Source: Deinococcus phoenicis (GTDB lineage: Bacteria > Deinococcota > Deinococci > Deinococcales > Deinococcaceae). From it: a stretch of 49,148 nucleotides of DNA. The notes beneath the pieces were generated by a model. The model saw only the letters and a program-made list of their open reading frames with translations, was not told where the DNA came from and searched no databases. The stretch is from assembly GCF_000599865.1 (NCBI RefSeq), contig NZ_JHAC01000009.1:1-49148 (forward strand). Direction: 5' to 3'. Below, one piece after another: positions 35,401 to 44,000 of this stretch (positions within the stretch are counted from its first letter, which is position 1; every line of letters starts with the position of its first letter). Both the position numbers and the translations under genes were made by a program.

Positions 35401-35594
35401 TCCCCGCGACCGACGCCGTCAACGCGCTGCGCTCCGCCATGTTCGGCTCTTACGAGGGCCAGTACGGGGTGTTTCTCGGGCGGATGGGGTTGGTCGCGCT
35501 GGTGAGCTTCGGCGTGGCGCTTCTCAGCCGCTTCCGCTGGCAGTTCACGCCCGACGAGAAGTTCCGCTCCCCGATCATCACCGACGTGGGCTGA
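32469..35594 (+). CDS. YhgE/Pip-family membrane protein with very long heptad-like repeat region
   Basis: This is a 1041-aa protein. An N-terminal membrane segment (about 41-62) is followed by a YhgE/Pip-type domain (VAFVNADVGTTSRGKTYNLG, then YFALTIPRDFSRKAVAG). A huge extracytoplasmic region of 7-residue repeats (GAxxLxx, about 210-830) comes next. The C-terminal membrane domain of about five helices resembles ABC-2-type exporters (ITLALWVGGTLTTFIFPYLL onward). Relatives include phage-infection protein and type VII secretion (EsaA-like) components, but the substrate cannot be read from the sequence. Repeats of this kind are usual in the family, though this array is long. GTG 32469 has AAAGGA about 7 bases upstream. 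The gene is divergent from a TetR gene with shared operators and ends at a strong stem-loop. Confidence 0.9.
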   Translation: MTDQPVPTPPESTPPLPRRGVLADYRALTPSERRIWRAPLMWAAALAILFIPVLYVSIYLASVWDPYGNLDKLPVAFVNADVGTTSRGKTYNLGRDLAQELRDDPPVKLIAYPSEQAAQAAVRRGDAYFALTIPRDFSRKAVAGSSSEHGQLHLYSAQGTSYFASRVGSSVAGSITEKLNEKLGSNRWEVVQRSLADVQKGFRDIKDATRQLADGAGKLEEGSGKLQAGAAELATGAGKAASGSGQLTQGARDLSAGVGRLTGGVTQLSGGLKKLEAAAPGQAQLQPLANGAAQLARGSTQLSGGLKQLQTGAGQLGSGAANLARGAVQVNAGTGQLAGQLPQLASGLKQLQAGAGQLGSGAADLATGGTQLKGGAGQLAAQLPALQQGLGQLQAGAQKLATGAADANAGAQKLKTGAGQLGGQLPQLGSGLGQLADGADQLGAGAAGLNKGAAQVNTGAQTLAKNLPDLQKGLTQAGEGANAVNAGAQKLAQGAAQLAGSVQSNPLLPAPLKQGTQELATGADQLQTGTRNLAAGLAPLEAGSAAASQGAQQLAAGTGRLVGGAAQLQSGASTLAQSARQAQKGAQAAVTGAGQLATGAGQLAAGTAQLQTGAAQLAGKLGEAAAGSTAAVKGAAQLAAGAGQLATGAQKLQTGAATLARKTGEAATGAQKAAAGAGQLASGTTQLQKGAAQLQAGAATLAQKTGEAAAGAQQLATGAGDLQQGVQKVVQGNVQLKEALGTITGKLPAQADLDRLRGGAQTLAQKSGDLAAGVGQLRTGAQALTTGAADLHTGAAQLRSGLDKLNRQVPATTEQLGGDPEGLSASVQVTEQHTAEVPNNGAAFAPYFITLALWVGGTLTTFIFPYLLLPESGRRTGQLARVLRKYTVPAFYVVAQALIVVYGLHLLGVTYLHPGRVVLTATLASLTFMMLILALNLLLGAAGRLLALVLLVVQLAASGGSFPVELSSGFFRSIHAVIPATDAVNALRSAMFGSYEGQYGVFLGRMGLVALVSFGVALLSRFRWQFTPDEKFRSPIITDVG

Positions 35595-35610
35595 AGCCGC
35601 CAGGAGCGGT

Positions 35611-35646
35611 GCGCGCCGGATCACGTGATCCGGCGCGCTTGTTTGT
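35611..35646. terminator. Strong terminator (28-bp perfect palindrome)
   Basis: A perfect GC-rich palindrome at 35611-35638 is followed by TTGTTTGT. It lies between the convergent YhgE/Pip gene and BTAD regulator gene. It would terminate the plus-strand transcript and, being symmetrical, perhaps also the minus-strand one. Confidence 0.85.
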
Positions 35647-35667
35647 ATGGCTTCGTGCGGCGGCCCC

Positions 35668-37941
35668 TCACGCCTTGCCCTGAACCTCCAGGGTGTCGCG
35701 GTCGTGGGCCAGCAGGGAGCGGCCGCCCCACTCGAACGCGCCCACCGTCAGGGCCACGTCCACCGCGCGCACGCTGAGTTCGGGCAGTCCGCCCGCCGCC
35801 TGCCCCGTCAGCCGAAACCAGCGGCCCAGCGGCAACACGCCGCCGAAGGTGTGCGGCGTGCCGTCCGCCTCGTGGTCCGGGAGAGGTTCGGCGGCGTAGA
35901 CCAGGCGCGGCCCCGTCCCAAAGCGCAGGCCCAGTGCGAAGGGGGGCGGGCAGAGGCCCGGCAGCGGGGAACGCCCCGCCACGTCCAGCCGGGCCGTCAG
36001 CGCCCAGGGACCGCCGGATGATCCGGGCAGGGCCAGGGTGAGCGGCGGCGGCGGCCCCAGGCGGCCCCGGCGCAGCACCTCCAGTCCGCCGTCTTCCAGC
36101 GCCACCCGGTAGCCGTTGGGCGTGTGGCTTTCCCGGCGGCCCGCACCCCGGGGCGCCGCGCCGGGCTGCACCGCTGGCCCCTCGACCAGCTCGATGGGCG
36201 TGAGGGGCGCGCTGCGGCACCCGGCTTCCGGCAGGACCGGCCAGGCCGCGCGCGCCGCCGCCGCCAGGTCGGTCAGCCCGGCCCGTTCGGCGTACAGGTG
36301 GCTCAGGGCGGGCTGGGCCTCCAGCAGCAGCGCCGCGAGCGTGCAGCGCAGGGCGTGGCGTTCGGCAGCGGGCAGGGTGCTGGCCAGGGCGCTGCGCAGG
36401 GCCTCGCTGGCAAAGGCGAGGTGCGGTTCGGCGTCGTTGCTGCGGTACCGCAGGTCCGGCAGGCTCAGGGCCTCGCGGCGTCCGGCGGGCAGCAGCACCC
36501 CGGCCCCGGTGCCCGCCCGCAGCACGTCCGGGGCCGCGCCGCCCAGCAGCGCTTCGGCGAGGTCCGGGCCGAAGTGGTCGTGCATCTGCGCCAGCCGCGC
36601 CAGCGCCTCCCGCACCCCCCCGGGCAGGTCGCCCAGCCCCGCCAGCAACTCTTCCCGGACCACGTCGGGCAGCCGCAGGTCACCCCGCGTCAGGTCGCTC
36701 CCCTCCCGCAGCAGCGCGCGCACGTGGAGGGGCCAGCCCTCCGAACGCTGCACCAGCTGGGCCGCGCGGGCGTGGCGCGTGTCGCTGGCCTCCGGCGCTC
36801 CGGACGCGGCCATGGCCCGCATCACGCCGCGCACACTCAGGGCGGGCAGCGTCAGGGTGTGCTGGTGCGGGCCGCCCACCGTGCCCAGCGCCCGCCGCAG
36901 GTCCGCGAGGTACTGGGCCGAGGTGGTGGTCAGCACCAGCACCAGCGGGGACGGCAGGTCCAGCACGAACTTCAGCACCTGCATCAGCCACGCCGGAACC
37001 CGGCGCGCGTCATGCACGGCGATTAAAAGCGGCACCTCGGCCTGACCCAGCAGCCCGGCCAGCCGGATCAGGGCCACGTCGGGATCGGCGGGCAGGGCCT
37101 GCGCCTCGGCGCGCAGCTCGGGGGGCAGCAGCCGCGCCAGCTGTTGTGCCAGGGCCGCCTGAAGCAGTTGCCGCTGTGACGACGCCTGCACCTGCACGGC
37201 CTGCCAGGGCGTGCCCTGCACCGCGTCCGCCAGAAAGCGGCGCCGGGTGCCGCTGTGGCCCCGGAACAGCACCAGTTGCGGGGCCTGCTGCGCCCGGTCC
37301 AGCACCTGCCGCAGCGCCGCGAGCTGCTCGGGCCACTCGAAGTGCAGCTCGGAAGGTGAGGCGGCGGCGTGGGCCGGCGGGTCAGCCGCTCTCCCCGTCA
37401 CCCCGGTATCGGGAGGCAGTTGCAGGCCCAGCAGATCGGCGCGGGCGCGCACCAGGGCTGCCGCCTGCGCCTGTCCCCGCGCCTGAAAGCGGGCGTGGGC
37501 CGTGCCCAGCCGCTCCTCGATCTGGTCGTGGATCACGCTCCGCTGCTGGTCCACCCAGCCGCGAAAGGCCGAGGACCCCAGGTCTTCCAGCCCGCTCAGC
37601 GCCGGTCCCCGCAGCCGCGAGAGCCAGTCGTTCAGCTCGCGTTCGTGGCGGGGGTCGGGCTTCCGCAGCCAGCTTTCCAGGTCCGTGGCGCAGTTCAGGC
37701 TCAGCATGGGCCGCCGCGCCGGAAAAGGGGAGACGCCCTGCCCCTTGAGCCGCGTCAGTTCGACCCGCAGGTTCCGCAGGGCGTCCGACGTGTCCCACAG
37801 CAGCCCGGCGAGATGTTCGCGGTGATGTGCCCGGCCTTCCAGTGCCAGATACCCCAGCAGTGCGGCGGCCTTGCTGGACACGGGCAGCACTTCCCCCTCA
37901 CGGCTCACATGAACGTGTCCCAGCAGATGCAGCGTGAGCAT
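35668..37941 (-). CDS. BTAD/SARP-like transcriptional regulator with degenerate ATPase domain
   Basis: This is a 757-aa protein. Residues 1-70 look like a winged-helix domain (LTLHLLGHVHVSREGEVL, KAAALLGYLALEG, LLWDTSDALRNLRVELTRLK). A bacterial-transcriptional-activation-like helical region follows to about 190. Then comes a STAND/AAA-like domain whose Walker A reads GHSGTRRRF, with Arg in place of the usual Lys; the LLIAVHDARR strand is in the Walker B position. The last 200 residues, beta-rich, have no domain I recognise. ATG 37941 is chosen because AGGAG lies 6 bases upstream; the open frame extends to 38124 without support. It is divergent from the secreted-subunit cluster at 38550-44458 and may control it. 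Confidence 0.78.
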   Translation of the reverse strand: MLTLHLLGHVHVSREGEVLPVSSKAAALLGYLALEGRAHHREHLAGLLWDTSDALRNLRVELTRLKGQGVSPFPARRPMLSLNCATDLESWLRKPDPRHERELNDWLSRLRGPALSGLEDLGSSAFRGWVDQQRSVIHDQIEERLGTAHARFQARGQAQAAALVRARADLLGLQLPPDTGVTGRAADPPAHAAASPSELHFEWPEQLAALRQVLDRAQQAPQLVLFRGHSGTRRRFLADAVQGTPWQAVQVQASSQRQLLQAALAQQLARLLPPELRAEAQALPADPDVALIRLAGLLGQAEVPLLIAVHDARRVPAWLMQVLKFVLDLPSPLVLVLTTTSAQYLADLRRALGTVGGPHQHTLTLPALSVRGVMRAMAASGAPEASDTRHARAAQLVQRSEGWPLHVRALLREGSDLTRGDLRLPDVVREELLAGLGDLPGGVREALARLAQMHDHFGPDLAEALLGGAAPDVLRAGTGAGVLLPAGRREALSLPDLRYRSNDAEPHLAFASEALRSALASTLPAAERHALRCTLAALLLEAQPALSHLYAERAGLTDLAAAARAAWPVLPEAGCRSAPLTPIELVEGPAVQPGAAPRGAGRRESHTPNGYRVALEDGGLEVLRRGRLGPPPPLTLALPGSSGGPWALTARLDVAGRSPLPGLCPPPFALGLRFGTGPRLVYAAEPLPDHEADGTPHTFGGVLPLGRWFRLTGQAAGGLPELSVRAVDVALTVGAFEWGGRSLLAHDRDTLEVQGKA

Positions 37942-38549
37942 AGCTTCTCCTACACTCCCGCCTGCACGCGGGAGCTTTTTCAGAGGTGATGAAGGTTCTT
38001 CGACTTCTGCGCTTCTGTGAAGAATAGCAAATCTGAAGATGTGATGAGGCGAAAACGATCCCCACCTGTTGGGGGTAAATGTGTCCACAACGGCTTTTCC
38101 GGGTGCCGACGTTAAACGTTGCATGAAAACGTTACAGCCGTCTCAGCCTTTGCGCGCTCCTGACACGCAGCGTTCATTCAGCTCACGCGGTTCAAAAAGG
38201 CCCTGTGGTTTCGTGAGCCGCTGCCATGTATTCCTACAGAAAGCTGTTCCAGCCGGCGCTTTTGTCTCTGCCCCTTCCAGAAAGGCAAGCGGAGTCCTTC
38301 AGCCGCGCCTCATCTGTAGGGCCGTGCTCTAAGACGGCTCTTATGTTCCTCAGCATGTTCATTTGCGCTCTGAGAGCTGATTTTTCAGTCTCGAAAGGCA
38401 AGCGGCCAGAACTGAACTCATCTGCTTTTAACAGGACTTGCACCCTTTTAGCCTGGGCTTAACGCCCTCCTCACTACTCTCTGGTCAGCAACGGGGCGCT
38501 GGCTCCGGTGCCCGGCCCGACGCCCCATTCATCCCTGGAGGGAAAGACC
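37942..38549. other. Regulatory intergenic region upstream of the secreted-subunit cluster
   Basis: These 608 bases lie between the divergent BTAD regulator and the secreted subunit gene and are less GC-rich than their surroundings. No convincing gene is present. They contain a 13-bp direct repeat, GAAAGGCAAGCGG, at 38280-38292 and 38393-38405. Two AACGTT palindromes lie 13 bases apart (38115-38120 and 38128-38133). Both are candidate protein-binding sites. Confidence 0.45.
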
Positions 38550-39431
38550 ATGAAATACGCTTGGATTCTCGGTGCGATGGTTCTGGCAGGAGTTGGCACG
38601 GCAGGCGCTCAGGGCGTGCAGGGGGCGCCTGACACGCAGTCTCTGACCCTCTGTGGGTTTTTCCCCTTCCCCGACTGCGCACCCCCCACTCCCACCACCG
38701 GCGACTCGGTCAACATCGTGACCGGTGGCGGCAGCAGCAGCCTGACCGAGAACATCTCGGTATCCATTCCCTCCATCGTGGCGATGCACCTGCACGAGAA
38801 GAGCTGGAGCCTGAACCTGGGCGACCAGGCGTTTGTGGCGGCCAACTGCTACCGCGCCGGTGGGCACGACATCACCACGGGCCGCGATTACACGGACAAC
38901 ATCGCTGGCTTCATGAACCACTCCGGCACCAGCTGGATGGGGGACGGCACGAAGGACAGCAAGAACGCCTACTCCAGCGTGGGCAACTTCACCTGGGCCA
39001 GCAGCTACAACGACAACATGAAGGCGGCCCCCCGCTACCCCGGCATCGAGTACGCCTCCGGCACCAGCAACCAGGTGTCCTGGAAGGGACCGATCGTCTG
39101 CTTCAACCGCAAGGTCGTGGAGAAGTTCGCCAACGGGGCCAAGGGCTGGGAAGTCAACATCTCGGCCAAGAACGTGACCGCGGGCTTCCCGACCCTGATT
39201 CTGGGTGACCGTGTGGCGAACACCGGCTACAAGAAGGTCGAAACGCTGTACAACGCGAGCGACAAGACCAGCAAGAGCCTCACCTTCAACAACACCAACG
39301 TCACGGGCATGGGCATGACGACCGGCGGCTGGCTGGACGACTACATCCTCGAAGCCCTGGTGTTCGACGGCAACGAGACCTCCGGGACCAAGACCGCCGA
39401 CGTGGTCTTCCAGCTCACCGGGAAGTTCTGA
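38550..39431 (+). CDS. Secreted protein, putative surface or fibre subunit
   Basis: This 293-aa protein has a signal peptide (MKYAWILGAMVLAGVGTAGAQG). The mature part is rich in Gly, Ser, Thr, Asn and beta-prone segments (LTENISVSIPSIVAMHLHEK, WSLNLGDQAFVAANCYRAGG, GWEVNISAKNVTAGF, ADVVFQLTGKF). It has four cysteines in the mature chain. I do not recognise the family. As the first and probably most expressed gene (GGAGG 7 bases before ATG 38550), followed by a stem-loop and then chaperone-like and outer-membrane barrel genes, it has the position of the major subunit in a chaperone-usher-like operon. That role is inferred from context. Confidence 0.75.
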   Translation: MKYAWILGAMVLAGVGTAGAQGVQGAPDTQSLTLCGFFPFPDCAPPTPTTGDSVNIVTGGGSSSLTENISVSIPSIVAMHLHEKSWSLNLGDQAFVAANCYRAGGHDITTGRDYTDNIAGFMNHSGTSWMGDGTKDSKNAYSSVGNFTWASSYNDNMKAAPRYPGIEYASGTSNQVSWKGPIVCFNRKVVEKFANGAKGWEVNISAKNVTAGFPTLILGDRVANTGYKKVETLYNASDKTSKSLTFNNTNVTGMGMTTGGWLDDYILEALVFDGNETSGTKTADVVFQLTGKF

Positions 39432-39437
39432 GCCGAC

Positions 39438-39475
39438 GGGGGTGGGCCGGGCTGTCTCCGGCCCGGCCCACCCCC
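39438..39475 (+). terminator. Stem-loop attenuator between subunit and chaperone genes
   Basis: A perfect 15-bp GC stem (39438-39452 with 39461-39475) and an 8-base loop lie directly after the subunit stop, followed by only a short TTT run. Partial termination or 3' end protection would let the subunit be made in excess over the downstream assembly proteins. Confidence 0.75.
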
Positions 39476-39661
39476 ACCTTTCCCGCCTTCCCCGCAGGCG
39501 GCCTCAGTCGCGTAAATCCCGGGAACGTGTCGCGGGGCGTGCCGCGTTCCCATCTTTTCTTTGCCGTACCCTTTTCAGAGCAGCCCCCACAACAACAGAG
39601 TGTCCGTTTCTGTCCGCACGCCCCGGCCCACCGCTTCATTCGGTTTTCTGGAGGACAACCC

Positions 39662-40513
39662 ATGCTGCACGCCCCCTTCCGTCCTGGCCGCCGCGCGGCC
39701 CGTTTTCTGCTGGCGTCCACCCTGCTGATGTCCGGCCTGCTCGCGTCCCCGGCCCTGGCCGCGACGGGCGTGAGTGTGGACGTCTCGCGCGTGGAGCTGA
39801 ATGTGCAGCCCGGCGGCAGCGTGAACCACGCCGTCACCGTGAGCAACCCCGGCAACCGCAGCGACAGCGCCATGAAGGTCAGCGCCTACCTGCGCGACTT
39901 CGTGTTTCCGACCCAGGGCGCGGTGCAGTTCCTGAATGCGGGCAGCACCAAGAGCAGCCTGGCGAAGTGGTTCCAGTTCACGCCCGCCGAGTTCACGCTG
40001 GGGGCGGGGCAGAACCAGCAGGTGCGCTATACCCTCCAGGTCCCCGCCGGAACACCTCCGGGCCTGTACTGGGGCGTCCTCTTCTTCAAAAGCGATACCG
40101 CCGGGGCCGCTGCACCTGCCGCTCCCCAGGCGGCGCAAAACGGTGTGACGGTCCAGTACAACATCGACGTCGGGCAGATTATCTACGTGCAGGTCGGCAC
40201 GCCCACGCTGGACGCCGCCCTGAGCGGCATCGGGGCCGAGTACGCGGGGGGGCAGCTCAACGTGAGCGCCAGCATCAAGAACACCGGCAACGCGCTGCTC
40301 CGGGCCGCCGGGCGTGCCCAGGTTATCGATGCCGCTGGCAAGATTGTGGCGACGCTCCCTATCGAGGAAGGGGTGGCGCTGCCCGGCTACACCCGCGCCT
40401 TCAGCGGGCAGGCCCCCGCCGACCTCAAGGCGGGGCAGTATCAGGTGCTGCTGGCGCTGCAATACGCCAAGGGGAAGGTCTTTACCGGGCAGACCCGACT
40501 GGTGGTGAAGTGA
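39662..40513 (+). CDS. Periplasmic pilus chaperone-like protein
   Basis: This 283-aa protein has a long signal peptide (ARFLLASTLLMSGLLASPALA). Two Ig-like domains follow. The first has the PapD-like pattern VSVDVSRVELNVQPGGSVNH with AVTVSNPGN, WFQFTPAEFTLGAGQNQQVR and VPAGTPPGLYWGVLFF. The second ends with QYQVLLALQYAKGKVFTGQ. In chaperone-usher systems such proteins hold unfolded subunits in the periplasm. ATG 39662 has GGAGG 7 bases upstream; the open frame extends to 39527 without support. It lies between the secreted subunit and the outer-membrane barrel gene. Similarity to the family is at fold and pattern level only. Confidence 0.75.
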   Translation: MLHAPFRPGRRAARFLLASTLLMSGLLASPALAATGVSVDVSRVELNVQPGGSVNHAVTVSNPGNRSDSAMKVSAYLRDFVFPTQGAVQFLNAGSTKSSLAKWFQFTPAEFTLGAGQNQQVRYTLQVPAGTPPGLYWGVLFFKSDTAGAAAPAAPQAAQNGVTVQYNIDVGQIIYVQVGTPTLDAALSGIGAEYAGGQLNVSASIKNTGNALLRAAGRAQVIDAAGKIVATLPIEEGVALPGYTRAFSGQAPADLKAGQYQVLLALQYAKGKVFTGQTRLVVK

Positions 40514-40515
40514 AC

Positions 40516-41085
40516 ATGGGCCGTTGCTGCTGGCCCCTGGCCGCCCTGCTCCTGCTGCCGCACGCCGCTGCGCAACTCTCGCCGCCCGTCAGCACGACCC
40601 TCAGCTCGGCCACGCCACAGACGGCCCTGCTGCTGGATGGGCAGCGCCTCAGCCTGAACGTGGCCTTCCGGCCCGGCGACCCCAGCGGCCCGGCTTACCC
40701 GCCGCTGGGTGCGTTCTCGAAGACCAATCCCGCCTACTACGCCGTGCATGGGAATGGCGGGCCGCTGCGCCTCACGGTGTCCACGGTGCTGAAAAGCGCC
40801 GCGCTGGTGCTGCGCGCACAGTCGGTGCCGCCCCTGCGCGGCCCGGCGCTTCCGACCGACCGGGTGGAATACAGCGTGAATGGCGGTCCCTGGCAGCGCA
40901 CCGGGGCGGTGCAGGTGGTGGCCCTGCTGCCCGCGAGCGGCCAGGCCACCTACGACATCACCCTGCGGCTGCGGCTGGAGGGTGACGAACCCGCCGGAGA
41001 GCGGGCGCTGGTGCTGAGCTGGATGGTCGAGCCGCAAACCCTCCAGCCCCAGACCCCCGCGCCACAGTCTCAGGGGGCGCGGTGA
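40516..41085 (+). CDS. Small secreted protein of the chaperone-usher-like cluster
   Basis: This 189-aa protein has a signal peptide (CCWPLAALLLLPHAAAQL). The mature chain looks like one beta-sandwich (LLLDGQRLSLNVAFRPGD, PLRLTVSTVLKSAALVLR, VEYSVNGGPW, YDITLRLRLEGDEPAGERAL). No family is recognised. A minor tip subunit or assembly factor would fit. GTG 40510 overlaps the chaperone stop (GTGA) and is an alternative start; ATG 40516 gives a slightly shorter signal peptide. The next gene begins 2 bases after its stop, so the three genes are one transcriptional unit. Confidence 0.72.
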   Translation: MGRCCWPLAALLLLPHAAAQLSPPVSTTLSSATPQTALLLDGQRLSLNVAFRPGDPSGPAYPPLGAFSKTNPAYYAVHGNGGPLRLTVSTVLKSAALVLRAQSVPPLRGPALPTDRVEYSVNGGPWQRTGAVQVVALLPASGQATYDITLRLRLEGDEPAGERALVLSWMVEPQTLQPQTPAPQSQGAR

Positions 41086-41086
41086 G

Positions 41087-44000
41087 GTGCGTGTTCCCCC
41101 GCTGCCCAGCCCCATGTCCGCCCCCGCTGCCCGGACCCTGCTGCTGACAGCCCTGCTGGCGGCGGGCCTTCCGGCCGCTGTCGTCCAAACGCCGGGCGTT
41201 TGCTGGGGCGCGGCGCAGGCTCAGGCGGGTGCGGCAGCACCCCGCGCCGCCGAACCGGGTGAGTTCCTGGTCCTGCCCCTGCGGGTGCCGCCCGGTCCTG
41301 CGAGCTATGCGGTCAGCGCGACCCTGCCCGCGGGCTGGGCACTGCTGACGCAGGAGGCGACCGCCGAGAACGGGACCGTGGTGGTGGCCCTGAACGTGCC
41401 CGACGATGCGGTGGCCGGGCCGCAGGACCTGAGCTTCACGCTGCGGGGGCCGCAGGGCACGTCCCCCCTCACGCTGCCCCTCACGGTGAACGTGGCGGCG
41501 CATCCCGACTTCGTGCTGGTGCTGCCGCCCTCCGACCGGCTGCGGCCCGGCGAGCAGCGCCGCTATACCGCCTCTGTCACCAACACCGGCAATGTCCGCG
41601 ACACCCTGCGCCTGCGGGTGGAGGGCAGCGCGACCGTCACGCCTGCCCTGCTGACCCTCGCGCCGGGCGAGCGGGCCGAGGTGCAGGTCAGCTATGTTCA
41701 GCAGAGCCAGGGCAACGCCGATACCCTCCGGCTGATCGGGGTCAGCAGCGTGGACCCCCACCTGGAGCGTGACAGCCTGCTGGTGCTGAGCATCGGCAGC
41801 AGCGTGGCGAACTTCAGCGGGCCGCAACTGGCCTGGAGTGTCTCGCTGGCCCCCCAGGTCGCCTGGAATACCGGCCTGAAGTTCCGGGAGACCGGCACCG
41901 GTCAGGTCCCCACCCTGCCCGGCCTGCCTGGCGGCAGCGATACCCCGGGCACTGCCACGCCTGCCCCGCTCGACCAGACTGCGTCCGCCTGGGCCTGGGG
42001 CGGGGCCTTCAGCGCCTCGCTGGCGGGCGACCTCAGCGACTACGCGCGCGGCCTGCTGAGCTATACGGTGGCCCGCCAGGAAGACGGCCAGCTCGTGGAC
42101 AGCGGGGTGGCCCAGGTCAACTGGGGCAACCTGACCGTGACGGGCCGCAGCAGTGACGCTTTCCGGCGGGTGGGTCTGGAGGCCGACTACGAGCGCGGGG
42201 CCTACACCTACAGCGCGGGCCTCTACCGCGACGCGCGCGCCGAGGGGGGCGGGGCCTTCAGCGTCGCGGGGCGTCTGCGGCACACGTCCGGCATTTCCCT
42301 GACGGCCTCGCACACCTTCGGCGTGGCGGGGGGCAGTGCGCTGGGGGTGGGCTGGACCCGGCGGCTGGGGGCTTTCACGCCCAGCGTGGAGGTGGAGGCC
42401 CTGACGTCCGGCGGGCGCTGGGGCCTGGGGCTGCGCGAGCGCCTCGACTACGAGAACCGCGTGCTCCTGGCCCAGCAGACCTACCGCTACGACAGCCTGA
42501 ACCGCTCGCAGCAGCTCGATGTCCGCGTGACTTCCCGCCAGCTCGCGCCCTTCGGCGTCAGCGGCGGCCTGAGCGTGAGCAGCACCGGTGGCGTGTGGCG
42601 CTACGCCCTGAGCACCGCCGCCACCTACCGCCCCGACAGCACCTTCGGCGTGACCTTGCAGGCCAGCTACGGCAGCGACCTTTTCGCCGCGCAGCTCTCG
42701 GCTCTCAAGGAATGGCGCTGGGGGACCGCCGACATCTTTCTGGACGGCCAGCTGGACTACCAGGGCGGCCGGGCAGGCGGCAGCGTGCAGGCCACCGGCG
42801 TCATTCCGGCGGGGGCCGGGCTGGTGCTGGTCAAGGGTACGCTGGGCTACCGCGACGGCCTGCTGTACGGCGCGGGGGCGGGCTACACCCGTGGGGCCTT
42901 CAGCGTGGCGGGGGGCCTCCAGGGCAGTCTCGAAAAGACGCGCCTGACCCTCAGCGCGGCCTACCAACCGCTGCGCGGGCTGAACGCCACCGCCGATTAC
43001 ATCCTCGTCCAGCCGGGAGCGGGACAGACGGGGCCAGTACAGACGGGTTCAGTGCCGACCGGTTCAGGGCCAGCCCAGCGGCAGCAGAACCTCTACGCCA
43101 GCGTGGGCTACAGCCAGGGGCGCTGGGCCGCGTCCGTGCTGGCGGGCTACGGCACGACCGGCAGCCAGGCCCCGGCCTTCACCTACGGGGCGCGCGTCAC
43201 CGGTCAGGTGCTGCCCACGCTTCAGCTCACGGCTCAGGCCGAGCGCACGGCGGACCGCACCCGCGTCGCGCTGCGGGGCACCTTTACCCCGTCGGGGGCC
43301 TTCAAGACGCCGGGCGGCATCGTGAACCTGTTCGGTGGGCGCAATGCGGGCACGCTGCGGCTGCTGGCCTTTCTGGACCGCAACAAGAATGGCGTGCAGG
43401 ACGCGGGCGAGCCGGGAGCCGCCACCCGCTTTCTGGTCGGGGGCCAGGACGTATCCACGAATACGGTGGGCGAGGGCAGCGTGCTGCTCGCGCCGGGAGC
43501 CTACAACGTGGAGCTGGGCGGCGAGGTGCTGGCGCAGTACCTGATTCCCAACCTGCCCGCAGTGACGGTGCCGCTGCGCCAGACCGTGACCGTGAAGGTG
43601 CCCGTGCGCGAGGTGGGCAGCGTGCAGGGCCAGCTCACCGACGACGCCGGGCGACCCGTCGCAGCCACCCCGGTGCAGGTGACGGGACCGGAGGGCACCG
43701 CCAGCGCGCTGACCGACATGGGCGGGTACTACCGCATCGGCGGGCTGGACTTCGGCACGTACAGCCTCAGCGTGCAGGCCGACCCCGCGCTGTACCGCGT
43801 GCCGGAAGCCGTCCAGTTCATGCTGGACGCCGCCCACCCCCTGCCCACCCAGGACCTGAAGCTGACCAGCGCGGCCACCTTCACCGAGCTGAAGGTCAGT
43901 GACCTCCACTTGGACGTGACCCTGCCGCAGGAGCCTTTGCCTCCCGGTGCGGCGCTGCCCGTGCGCGTCACGGTCGAGCCTGCCGCCGACACCGTGCGCC

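Noticed and set aside
40958..42967. Long minus-strand open frame opposite the usher-like gene
   Set aside because: Composition is typical of a shadow frame (Gly/Arg/Gln-rich without domains), while the plus strand encodes a signal peptide and beta-strand pattern.
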